Shown here piece after piece: positions 34,357-41,970 of a DNA stretch of 64,000 nucleotides (its first letter is position 1; each line of letters starts with the position of its first letter). Made by a program: the position numbers and the translations under genes. The notes under the pieces were generated by a model. It saw only the letters and a list, made by a program, of their open reading frames with translations, was not told where the DNA came from and did not search any database. The DNA comes from an uncultured Lachnospiraceae bacterium (GTDB lineage Bacteria; Bacillota; Clostridia; Lachnospirales; Lachnospiraceae). The stretch is from positions 62,001 through 126,000 of the forward strand of contig CANRFZ010000003.1 of NCBI GenBank assembly GCA_947630025.1, in the 5' to 3' direction.

Positions 34357-34743
34357 CTACTGTTTATACATATCCGCCAGACGTTTCAGGCTGAGCTGGT
34401 AGGCTCTCAGGCTCTTGACCGCCCGGTTGTAGCGTATGGTATAAACGACCAGGGAGACCACGGCGTATGCCCCGACCACCCACAGATACCGCACGAGTAT
34501 ATCCCTGACAAATTCGATCAGGTTCATCTTATAGATATCGGCCATAAACGTATCAAAGTTATAAAAAATATACATAGCAAACACCACTACAAATGCGATC
34601 GACGCACTTATAATGGACTTCAATACCTGCCATCCTATGTAATCGCCTCGGAAATAACGCCCCGCGGGAATGTTCTTCTTCCCCTCATTCTCCTCGTAGG
34701 ACGCCATCTTCGTCATCAGGATGATTCTTTTTTCATTTAACAT
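34357..34743 (-). CDS. Uncharacterised two-helix membrane protein, 128 aa
   Basis: A polar N-terminus (1-38), two membrane segments (about 43-63 and 85-107) and a basic C-terminal helix (RYNRAVKSLRAYQLSLKRLA). AGGAGG precedes the ATG and overlaps the stop of the upstream YvyF-like gene. It belongs to the run leading to cdaA. No function can be assigned. Confidence 0.75.
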   Translation of the reverse strand: MLNEKRIILMTKMASYEENEGKKNIPAGRYFRGDYIGWQVLKSIISASIAFVVVFAMYIFYNFDTFMADIYKMNLIEFVRDILVRYLWVVGAYAVVSLVVYTIRYNRAVKSLRAYQLSLKRLADMYKQ

Positions 34744-34751
34744 AAGTCCTC

Positions 34752-35159
34752 CTAGCCGAGAAACCTCATTTTAGGATTGTCATGCGTGTCTTTCTTAGGT
34801 TCCGGCTTCGGCGCCGCAGGCTTATGGATGCTGCCGCTCAACCGATCCGCCATGGCGTTCTTGCATTTTTCGCAGAAGCGCCCGCTTCTGATCGGTTTGC
34901 CACAATGCTCGCACAAAAGCGCGATACCCGATCCCTCCGCCAGCTCCAGACGCTCGTCCCGGAGCCACTGCTGGATCTGCGCCTGCGTCACGTCGCAGGC
35001 TTCGGCCACCTGCGGAATGCTGGCGTGCGCATTGTCCTGAATATAAGCCTTTACTTCCTGAAACTTCTCCTCCAGAGCTTCCCTGCAGGCCATGCAGATC
35101 GGCGGCCCCGACACATAGTTAAACAGTTTCCCACATTTTCTGCAATTCCTAGCGTTCAT
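34752..35159 (-). CDS. YvyF-like flagellar operon protein (TIGR03826 type), 135 aa
   Basis: Two zinc-ribbon-like units: CRKCGKLF with CMAC (about 5-33) and CEHCGKPI with CEKCKNAM (about 84-104), around a helix-turn-helix-like segment (IPQVAEACDVTQAQIQQWL). In Bacillus the homologue sits between comFC and flgM, and here it directly follows comFC. ATG 35159 follows GGAG by six bases; the open frame to 35312 runs through the hairpin leader and is rejected as coding. Confidence 0.82.
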   Translation of the reverse strand: MNARNCRKCGKLFNYVSGPPICMACREALEEKFQEVKAYIQDNAHASIPQVAEACDVTQAQIQQWLRDERLELAEGSGIALLCEHCGKPIRSGRFCEKCKNAMADRLSGSIHKPAAPKPEPKKDTHDNPKMRFLG

Positions 35160-35172
35160 GCTAATCTCCATT

Positions 35173-35312
35173 CCGGAGCGTTTACGCGACGGGGCGACGC
35201 GAATCTCAAATTCGCGTCTGCCCTCAGGGGAATTTGTGACGCTCCGGCACAAATTCCCGAACGAACAAAGTTCGTTCTGTGAAACAGTCAGCACATCAGT
35301 GTGATTTTTCAC
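35173..35312 (-). promoter_or_regulatory. Hairpin-rich 5' leader with a possible pseudoknot
   Basis: Minus strand, in order: a GTGAAAAA hairpin (35312-35279); GAACGAAC/GTTCGTTC (35277-35259); GGGAATTTGTG/CACAAATTCCC (35258-35228), whose loop is CCGGAGCGT; GACGCGAAT/ATTCGCGTC (35218-35196); then ACGCTCCGG (35181-35173), the exact complement of that loop, ending a few bases before the ribosome binding site. It fills most of the 196-base comFC-to-yvyF gap. Confidence 0.65.
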
Positions 35313-35355
35313 ACTGTACCTCCTCTGTTACACTCTGTTTCGTAATCCCGACCAG

Positions 35356-36069
35356 TCACAACCCCCTGCCGATCGCAAGAGCCACATAATAGATATGCTT
35401 CACCCCGGCCCTGCGCAGCTCGTAACTCATCGCGTCTATCGTGCTGCCTGTCGTGTAGATGTCGTCAACAATTATAATCGTATTTAATTTTACATCATTC
35501 CGGCAGATTTTGAAAGCCTTTTTCAAATTATTTTGTCTTTCCGCCGCAGACAGATCCTTCATCGGCTTTGTCCTGCGGACGCGCCTGATCAGACGATCGT
35601 CCACGGGAATCTGCAGGAGACGTCCCAGACCTGCCGCGATGACCTGCGCCTGATTATATCCCCTGCTATTCTTTTTGGAACGGTGGATCGGCACGGGTAC
35701 CAGCGCATCCGGACGGCATTCCGCGATAAAACGCCCCAGACTCTCCGCCATGCACTGCGCATAGTAATCGCCGTATTCCCGCCTGCCCTTGTACTTAAAC
35801 CGATAGATGGAGTCGGATATGCTCCTGTAGGCAAAAACCGCCCGGCCCGCGTCGTACAGGTGCCGCCTGTTCGTACAGTCGGCGCAGTATTCCGCCTCCT
35901 CTGACAACTGCTTGCCGCACTTCATGCAGTAAGGCGCCTTGATATAGACCGGTTTACGGCGGCAGTCTTCACAGACAAGACTTCCGAACGGGCTGACCGC
36001 CCTGTCACAGATGGGGCATCTGCGCGGAAAGAGAAGATCCGCCACCACCCCGAGAAATGTTTTGCGCAT
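35356..36069 (-). CDS. comFC: ComFC-like phosphoribosyltransferase-fold protein
   Basis: 237 residues: an N-terminal double zinc ribbon (CPICDRAV, CEDCRRKP, CMKCGKQL, CADCTNRR) and a C-terminal PRTase fold with the PRPP loop IIIVDDIYTTGSTIDAM. Homologues act in natural transformation or DNA uptake, though many non-competent Clostridia have one. Upstream is recD2, downstream the YvyF-like gene. Confidence 0.93.
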   Translation of the reverse strand: MRKTFLGVVADLLFPRRCPICDRAVSPFGSLVCEDCRRKPVYIKAPYCMKCGKQLSEEAEYCADCTNRRHLYDAGRAVFAYRSISDSIYRFKYKGRREYGDYYAQCMAESLGRFIAECRPDALVPVPIHRSKKNSRGYNQAQVIAAGLGRLLQIPVDDRLIRRVRRTKPMKDLSAAERQNNLKKAFKICRNDVKLNTIIIVDDIYTTGSTIDAMSYELRRAGVKHIYYVALAIGRGL

Positions 36070-36095
36070 ATTACTTTATGTTCCTTTACTTTCCT

Positions 36096-38339
36096 TTACC
36101 GCTCCGGGATCAGCTCCCTGATCCTGTCGTCCAGCCCCGTGTATCTGCGGTTCTGGCAGTTATTTCTGATCATCCCGTACACGGTGTCTCTGCTGCCGAG
36201 TATCGTCACGCAGTTCTTGGCTCTGGTCACGCCCGTGTAGAGCAGATTTCTGTTAAAAAGCATCCGCGGCCCGGACAGAAGCGGCAGAATCACCGCCGGG
36301 TATTCGCTGCCCTGAGACTTATGTATCGTCACCGCATAGGCCAGCTCGATCTCGTCCAACTGCGCATAGGCGTAAGTCACCCGCCTGTGCTCGTCGTACT
36401 CCACCACCACTTCCTGCGCGTAGTCGTTGATCTGCACGATTCTGCCGGTGTCGCCGTTAAAGATGCCGGCGCCCTTGTCGATGGGAATGCCGTATCTGCT
36501 GACGATCTCCCATTCAAGCTGGTAGTTGTTCCTGATCTGCATGACTTTGTCCTGCTCGCGCAGCAGCGTGTCGCCGGACAGATATTCCTTCTTGTCGGGC
36601 GAGGGCGGATTCAGATACCGCTGCAGGATGCCGTTTAACGTCTCCACGCCCAGATTGCCCTTGCGCATCGGCGTGAGCACCTGAATGTCATAGGGCTGCG
36701 CGCCGACATAGGGCGGCAGTTTCTCCGTGATCAACTGTATCATATGTTTATATATGACATTGACGTCATTTCTTTCCAAGAAAAAGAAATCCCTGCTCTT
36801 ATTGTCCATCGCCGGCTCCTGTCCGGCATGAATCAGGTGCGCGTTGCGGACGATATCGCTCTCGCCCGCCTGCCGGAAGATCCGCTCCAGAACCACCGTC
36901 GGGAACCGCCCGCTGCGCATCAGGTCGTCCAACACCTGTCCCGCGCCCACCGAAGGAAGCTGGTTCACGTCGCCCACGAGGATCAGCCTCGTTCCCACCG
37001 TGACCGCTTTCAGCAGCGATTGAAACAGGAAGATATCCACCATCGACATCTCATCCACAATGATGACGTCGGCCTCCAGCGGATTTTCCTCGTTCTTTTC
37101 AAACCGCGCCGTCCGATTGTCCTCGGACACCGCGCCGCTTAACTCCAGCAGACGGTGGATCGTCTTCGCCTCATACCCGGTGGCCTCCGTCATGCGCTTG
37201 GCCGCCCGGCCCGTGGGCGCGGCGAGGTAGATGTCCATCCCCTCGGCCAGAAAATACCGTATGATCACGTTGATCGTTGTGGTCTTGCCTGTGCCGGGGC
37301 CTCCCGACATGATAAAAATGCCGTTGGTGATGCTGTCCCGCACGGATTTCTGCTGCAGCTCGTCCAGCTCGATTTCCAGTTCCCGCTGGATCTCCCCGAT
37401 CTTCCGCTCCATGTCCGCCGTCTCGGAGGGGAGCATATCCCTGCCCGCCGCGATATTCAGATCGTGCAGCATTCTGGCGCAGTTCAGCTCCGCGTAATAG
37501 TAAGAAGCGGCGTAGACCTTGACCGTCTCATCGCCGGGCGTCCTTTTCATGACCAGCTTTTTATCCATGGCCAGATTGCCAAGCTGCGGCTCCATCGCCT
37601 CCGGCGGAAGGCCCAGCAGCTCCCCCGCCCGCTTCAAAAGAATATCCTGCGGGAGATAGCAGTGCCCTTCGCCGCCCGCCTGCGTCAGCGTGTAGAGGAT
37701 GCCGCTCCTGATGCGGTACTCGGAATCCACACGGATGCCCGCCTTCGCCGCGATCTCGTCCGCGATCCGAAAGCCGATCCCCTGCACGTCCTCCGCCAGC
37801 CGATAGGGATTTTCCTTCATAATCCCATACAGTCTGGGGCCGTAGCACTCGTATATGCGCAGCGACAACGTGTTGGAAATGCCGTATTGCTGCAGGAACG
37901 TCATCGCTTCTCTGGCGTCCCGCTTCTCGTAGACGGAGGCGGCGATCTCCCTCGCCTTGCGTTCGCTGATGCCCTTGACCTCCGCCAGCCTCTCCGGTTC
38001 TTCTTCTATGATCCTGTACGTGTCCGCGCCGAACAGCCTGACGATACGCGCGGCCAGCGCAGCGCCCACGCCTTTGACGGCGCCGGAGCCCAGATAGCGC
38101 TCTATGCTGACCACATCCTCCGGCGGTACGATCTCATACCGCTCGATCTTGAACTGTTCGCCGTACACCGGATGCGAAGTGTAGTCTCCCTCCGCCCGGA
38201 TCGTTTCCCCCTGATCCATCGTCTGAAAAAAGCCGACGCAGGTGATCTCCCTGTCTCCGCATAACAGATTCAGCACCGTGTAGCCGTTGTCGTTATTCCG
38301 ATATATGATATGTTCGATAAAGCCTTTTATTTGTTCCAT
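36096..38339 (-). CDS. recD2: ATP-dependent RecD-like DNA helicase RecD2
   Basis: 5'-3' helicase in DNA repair and fork maintenance. 747 residues: an N-terminal OB-like domain, tandem helix-hairpin-helix (SGAVKGVGAALAARIV, VKGISERKAREIA), Walker A GGPGTGKTTTINVII, Walker B IIVDEMSMVD, and late motifs AVTIHKSQGSEYPAVILP and LYTGVTRAK. The start at 38339 (MEQIKGFIEH) fits the family; its ribosome binding site (GGACAAG) is weak and the frame is open to 38372. Confidence 0.94.
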   Translation of the reverse strand: MEQIKGFIEHIIYRNNDNGYTVLNLLCGDREITCVGFFQTMDQGETIRAEGDYTSHPVYGEQFKIERYEIVPPEDVVSIERYLGSGAVKGVGAALAARIVRLFGADTYRIIEEEPERLAEVKGISERKAREIAASVYEKRDAREAMTFLQQYGISNTLSLRIYECYGPRLYGIMKENPYRLAEDVQGIGFRIADEIAAKAGIRVDSEYRIRSGILYTLTQAGGEGHCYLPQDILLKRAGELLGLPPEAMEPQLGNLAMDKKLVMKRTPGDETVKVYAASYYYAELNCARMLHDLNIAAGRDMLPSETADMERKIGEIQRELEIELDELQQKSVRDSITNGIFIMSGGPGTGKTTTINVIIRYFLAEGMDIYLAAPTGRAAKRMTEATGYEAKTIHRLLELSGAVSEDNRTARFEKNEENPLEADVIIVDEMSMVDIFLFQSLLKAVTVGTRLILVGDVNQLPSVGAGQVLDDLMRSGRFPTVVLERIFRQAGESDIVRNAHLIHAGQEPAMDNKSRDFFFLERNDVNVIYKHMIQLITEKLPPYVGAQPYDIQVLTPMRKGNLGVETLNGILQRYLNPPSPDKKEYLSGDTLLREQDKVMQIRNNYQLEWEIVSRYGIPIDKGAGIFNGDTGRIVQINDYAQEVVVEYDEHRRVTYAYAQLDEIELAYAVTIHKSQGSEYPAVILPLLSGPRMLFNRNLLYTGVTRAKNCVTILGSRDTVYGMIRNNCQNRRYTGLDDRIRELIPER

Positions 38340-38354
38340 ATCTTGTCCATATAC

Positions 38355-38383
38355 AAAAAGGGCCGCACACACGGCAGCCCTTT
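38355..38383 (-). terminator. Terminator of the mbl-flagellar rod operon
   Basis: On the minus strand AAAGGGCTGCCGTGTGTGCG pairs back on itself (AAAGGGC with GCCCTTT, plus GCC/GGC) and ends in T5. It overlaps the leader of recD2. Confidence 0.75.
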
Positions 38384-38478
38384 ACTCATCACAATCTCTG
38401 TTCCGGGAACGCTTACGTCCGGGAACCGCAGGAAAAACCGCGCGGGCAGTTTCTCCTTTTCATCTCTATGCAGAAACT

Positions 38479-38838
38479 TTACAGATTATAGTTGCGCTTC
38501 GCCTGCTCGTACAACAGGTTCGCCAGAGAATTGGAGCCGCCTTTGGCCGTCTGTTCGGAGATTGCCTGAATCCATGAATCCTTGAAGTAGTCGGCCATGT
38601 GGGAAGCGTAGCCTTCCTCCTCGTCGTCATCGCTGAATACTTTGGTGGTTTTTTCCATCTCCTTGTATACCTGCTCCCACAGATAAGACTCAAACTGCTT
38701 GCAGGCATCATACAGGGCGTCGTCGTCCACGGAATCGTTTTTCGCCGTATTTTCCAGTTTGCTCTTGAGTTGTTCCGCGGCCACCCTGTCGGTGTCCGTC
38801 ATATAATCAGTATAATTACCCAGCCCTGTCAAATCCAT
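38479..38838 (-). CDS. flgJ: FlgJ-like rod-binding protein, 119 aa
   Basis: Matches the N-terminal rod-binding part of FlgJ (DDDALYDACKQFESYLWEQV, MADYFKDSWIQAISEQTAKG) without a muramidase domain, as usual in Firmicutes. It caps or helps polymerise the flagellar rod. It follows the two rod genes on the same strand. Confidence 0.87.
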   Translation of the reverse strand: MDLTGLGNYTDYMTDTDRVAAEQLKSKLENTAKNDSVDDDALYDACKQFESYLWEQVYKEMEKTTKVFSDDDEEEGYASHMADYFKDSWIQAISEQTAKGGSNSLANLLYEQAKRNYNL

Positions 38839-38875
38839 CCAGCTATCCTCCGTTCTGCGTTACCGTTACCTACCG

Positions 38876-39694
38876 TTACCGCTTCAGGTTATTCGCCGTC
38901 TCCATCATCGAATCGGACGTTGTGATCGCCTTGGAGTTCATCTCATAAGCACGCTGCGCGACGATCAGATTGACCATCTCGTTGGCCACCTGCACGTTGG
39001 AGCCCTCCAAATATCCCTGCACGATCGTGCTCTTGGTCAGCTCCGGGTTCGTGTCCTCATTCAGCGCCCGCCCGCTGGCGTCCGTCGGCGCAAAGAGCGT
39101 ATCGCCCACTCTGTTGAGGCCGCCGGGATTGCTGAACTGGAACGTACCGATCGTGATGCCCAGAGGCTGCGGGTTATTGTTCCCGTCGGGATAGCACACC
39201 TGACCGTCCGCCGTGATGGACAACTTGCTGGCGATATAAGTACGGTTCAGGGAGATCGCACGGTTGTTGGAATCCAGAACCGGCAGGCCGTCCGCATTGG
39301 TCAGCGTCATGCCGCCGCCCGCGTTCAGCGCCCAGATGAAATCACCGTTTCTGGTATAGCAGACGGTTCCGTCCTCATCGCGCACCGCAAAGAATCCTTC
39401 GCCCTGAATCGCAAACGCCGTATCACTGTCGGAATCCAGCAGGCTTCCCTGTGTAAAAATGGAATTGATGGAGGAAGTCCGCACGCCCAGCCCGACCTGT
39501 GAGCTGGTGGGCTTCGGATCGCCGTTGGCCGTAGTCGTCACCGTCTGCAGATTCTGATATAACAGTGACTTAAACTGCGCCACCTGCGCCTTGTACCCTA
39601 CGGAATTGACGTTTGCCAGATTGTTGGCAATCGTATCTACGTTAGCCTGTTGTGCATTCATACCGGTCGCTGCCGACCATAGACTTCTGACCAT
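38876..39694 (-). CDS. flgG: Flagellar basal-body rod protein, FlgG/FlhP-like
   Basis: 272 residues with the N-terminal LWSAATGMNAQQANVDTIAN and NVNSVGYKAQ signature, a central hook-basal body domain and the C-terminal helix VNLIVAQRAYEMNSKAITTS. Second of two paralogous rod genes after mreB/mbl, the arrangement of flhO-flhP in Bacillus. Confidence 0.93.
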   Translation of the reverse strand: MVRSLWSAATGMNAQQANVDTIANNLANVNSVGYKAQVAQFKSLLYQNLQTVTTTANGDPKPTSSQVGLGVRTSSINSIFTQGSLLDSDSDTAFAIQGEGFFAVRDEDGTVCYTRNGDFIWALNAGGGMTLTNADGLPVLDSNNRAISLNRTYIASKLSITADGQVCYPDGNNNPQPLGITIGTFQFSNPGGLNRVGDTLFAPTDASGRALNEDTNPELTKSTIVQGYLEGSNVQVANEMVNLIVAQRAYEMNSKAITTSDSMMETANNLKR

Positions 39695-39772
39695 ATTCTT
39701 ACCTCCTGTCAGCGAATCCGCCGCTTATCTGCCGTCTGCTGCCTTCCCGCCGTTATCCGTCCGCCGCCCGGC

Positions 39773-40627
39773 TTATACCTTGCCGAGCTGGTTTACGGCA
39801 ATCTCCAGCGTATCGTCATATGTAGTAATGACCTTCTGGTTGCTCTCATAGTGCCGCTGGATCGCGATCATATTGACCATCTCAGTCACTATCGATACAT
39901 TGGCCATCTCCAGATATCCGGAATGTATCTCGGAGTCGGTCTCAACCTCCGTTGCGCCTTCGATCGGCTCGAAGAAGTTCTCCCCGAAATGCTCCAGATA
40001 ATTGTAATCTTCAAAATCAGTCAGGCCGATTCTGGCCACAAACGCGCCGTCCTGCGTGATATTGCCGCCGCGGTCGATGCTCACCGGCAGGGCAGTGTCC
40101 ATCCTGATCCGCCTGCCGTCCTCGTCCAGCACATAGTCGCCGTCCTGCGTCACGAGATACCCCAGACGATCCATCGTAAAATTGCCGTCTCTGGTGTACT
40201 TCACCGATGTCTCGCCGGCCTTATTGGTATACTCCACCGCAAAAAATCCCCGGTCGGAAATTGCCAGATCAAACGTATTGCCCGTCTCCTTCAGCGGCCC
40301 TTCGGAATAGTCCACATAGTTCTCGCCGATCTTGACGCCCATATTCATGCCGACTCTCCTGACACGGTTCTGCAGATAATCGGGATTGGCCTCGTTATTC
40401 ATCTCGTACTCGTCGGCAGCCTTGGCCGTGCTGATCAGCCTCGGCAGATTGCCCGGCTCCGACAGATCCTTGATCTTGTAGGCCAGCAGACTGTCGAACG
40501 CCTGACTCGTAGAGCCCTCTTTCTTGTAGCCGATGGTGTCCGCATTGGCCAGATTGTTGGTCATGACGTCCATCCTGTGCTGCTCGTTGATCATTCCCGT
40601 ATATGCCGTATACAGTCCTTTAAGCAT
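39773..40627 (-). CDS. flgF: Flagellar hook-basal body protein, FlgF/FlhO-like
   Basis: 284 residues with LKGLYTAYTGMINEQHRMDV, NNLANADTIGYKKEG and the C-terminal VTEMVNMIAIQRHYESNQKV. A distal-rod component, exported by the flagellar type III system. It starts 15 bases after the mreB/mbl stop. Confidence 0.92.
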   Translation of the reverse strand: MLKGLYTAYTGMINEQHRMDVMTNNLANADTIGYKKEGSTSQAFDSLLAYKIKDLSEPGNLPRLISTAKAADEYEMNNEANPDYLQNRVRRVGMNMGVKIGENYVDYSEGPLKETGNTFDLAISDRGFFAVEYTNKAGETSVKYTRDGNFTMDRLGYLVTQDGDYVLDEDGRRIRMDTALPVSIDRGGNITQDGAFVARIGLTDFEDYNYLEHFGENFFEPIEGATEVETDSEIHSGYLEMANVSIVTEMVNMIAIQRHYESNQKVITTYDDTLEIAVNQLGKV

Positions 40628-40642
40628 AGTATATCGCCTCTC

Positions 40643-41635
40643 CTATTCCTCGCGGTACCCCGCCAGAAACTCCACATATTTGCCCGTGCCGACCGCAACC
40701 GCCGTCATCGGGTCCTCCGCCGTCATCGTATTGATGCCCGTCTTGGCCGCGATCAGGTCTTCCAGTCCGCGCAGCAGGCTCCCGCCGCCGGTGAGGACGA
40801 TGCCCCTGTCCGCGATATCCGCCGCGAGTTCTGGCGGCGTCTTCTCCAAAACGCTATGGATCGTCTCTACGATCTGCACCGTCGTCTCGTGCAGCGCTTC
40901 CTCCGTCTCCTCCGAGGAAACCTTGACGGTGCGGGGCAGGCCCGTTACCAGATTACGGCCGCGGACGTCCATATAGTCCACTTCCGTTCTGGGATAGGCC
41001 GAGCCGATCTTAATCTTTAAGTCTTCCGCCGTCCTTTCGCCGATCAGCAGATTATGTTTCTTACGCATATAGCGCACGATAGCTTCATCAAAATCATCTC
41101 CGGCAATCTTAATCGACGCGCTGACCACCGTGCCGCCCAGAGAGATCACGGCGATATCGGATGTGCCGCCGCCGATATCGACAATCATGTTGCCGCAGGG
41201 CTTCGCGATGTCGATTCCCGCACCGATGGCCGCCGCGATAGGCTCCTCTATGATGGAAACCTCACGTGCGCCCGCCTGATAGGTGGCGTCCTCTACCGCT
41301 TTCTTTTCCACTTCCGTGACGCCGCTGGGCACGCACACCGCTATGCGCGGCTTGCGGAACGTCTTCTTGCCGAGGGCCTTCTGGATGAAATATTTCATCA
41401 TCTTCTCGGTTACCTGATAATCCGAGATCACGCCCTGACGCAGCGGTCTGACCGCCACGATATTGCCCGGCGTCCTTCCCAGCATCAGTCTGGCGTCCTC
41501 GCCGATGGCTTTAATCTTATTTGTATCTCTATCAAAAGCTACAACAGAGGGCTCTTTCAGGACGACGCCTTTGCCTCTGATGTAAACCAATATACTGGCT
41601 GTTCCCAAATCGATTCCGATGTCTGTATACTGCAT
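40643..41635 (-). CDS. mbl: Rod shape-determining actin MreB/Mbl
   Basis: Actin-like ATPase that guides lateral wall synthesis. 330 residues with phosphate-1 IGIDLGTASILVYI, phosphate-2 MIVDIGGGTSDIAVIS and the adenosine motif IVLTGGGSLLRG. Linkage to two flagellar rod genes matches mbl-flhO-flhP, so I favour Mbl over MreB (mreC and mreD are not adjacent). Confidence 0.9.
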   Translation of the reverse strand: MQYTDIGIDLGTASILVYIRGKGVVLKEPSVVAFDRDTNKIKAIGEDARLMLGRTPGNIVAVRPLRQGVISDYQVTEKMMKYFIQKALGKKTFRKPRIAVCVPSGVTEVEKKAVEDATYQAGAREVSIIEEPIAAAIGAGIDIAKPCGNMIVDIGGGTSDIAVISLGGTVVSASIKIAGDDFDEAIVRYMRKKHNLLIGERTAEDLKIKIGSAYPRTEVDYMDVRGRNLVTGLPRTVKVSSEETEEALHETTVQIVETIHSVLEKTPPELAADIADRGIVLTGGGSLLRGLEDLIAAKTGINTMTAEDPMTAVAVGTGKYVEFLAGYREE

Positions 41636-41678
41636 TTCCCTTTGATCCCCTTTCCTTGGCGATATCTGTGTAGCATAT

Positions 41679-41706
41679 ATTATAACCTAAAGAAATGGTT
41701 TTTCAA
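41679..41706 (-). promoter_or_regulatory. Promoter of the mbl-flagellar rod operon
   Basis: Minus strand: TTGAAA (41706-41701), a 16-base spacer, TATAAT (41684-41679). The 335-base gap 41636-41970 holds this promoter, a stem AGAGTGG/CCACTCT (41786-41806) that may terminate uvrA on the minus strand, and a repeat copy at 41899-41953. Confidence 0.65.
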
Positions 41707-41898
41707 AGGCTTTTAAGGATTTTTTTGAAAAAAACGCCTAGGAGATCCGTCCGGAATCCGTCCGCGATATAAAAACACCGAAAACAGAGTGGTTCCGTCC
41801 ACTCTATTTCCGGCATCCTTGCCTTACGATACTTTTATCGGACAGTCCGCAGATTTTCTTAACCCCCTTTTCAAAAAAACTGCATATTTTGTTTCTGT

Positions 41899-41953
41899 CT
41901 CTGATGTCAATAGCGTAACTCATTCCGAGAGAATCCTGCAGGGATTCTCTCGA
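41899..41953 (-). repeat. Inverted, diverged copy of the double-hairpin repeat
   Basis: TCTCTGATGTCAATAGCGTA, CATTCCGAGAGAATCCTGCA and GGATTCTC align with the reverse complement of the 21209 unit with about eight differences in 45 bases. Hairpin 2 (GAGAATCC/GGATTCTC) is kept; hairpin 1 is not recognisable. It lies 18 bases beyond the uvrA stop. Confidence 0.65.
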
Positions 41954-41970
41954 GTTCATTACGAAGCAAT

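Noticed and set aside
35160-35312. Coding extension of the YvyF-like protein
   Set aside because: The frame is open, but the region is a chain of hairpins and a good ribosome binding site lies directly before ATG 35159.
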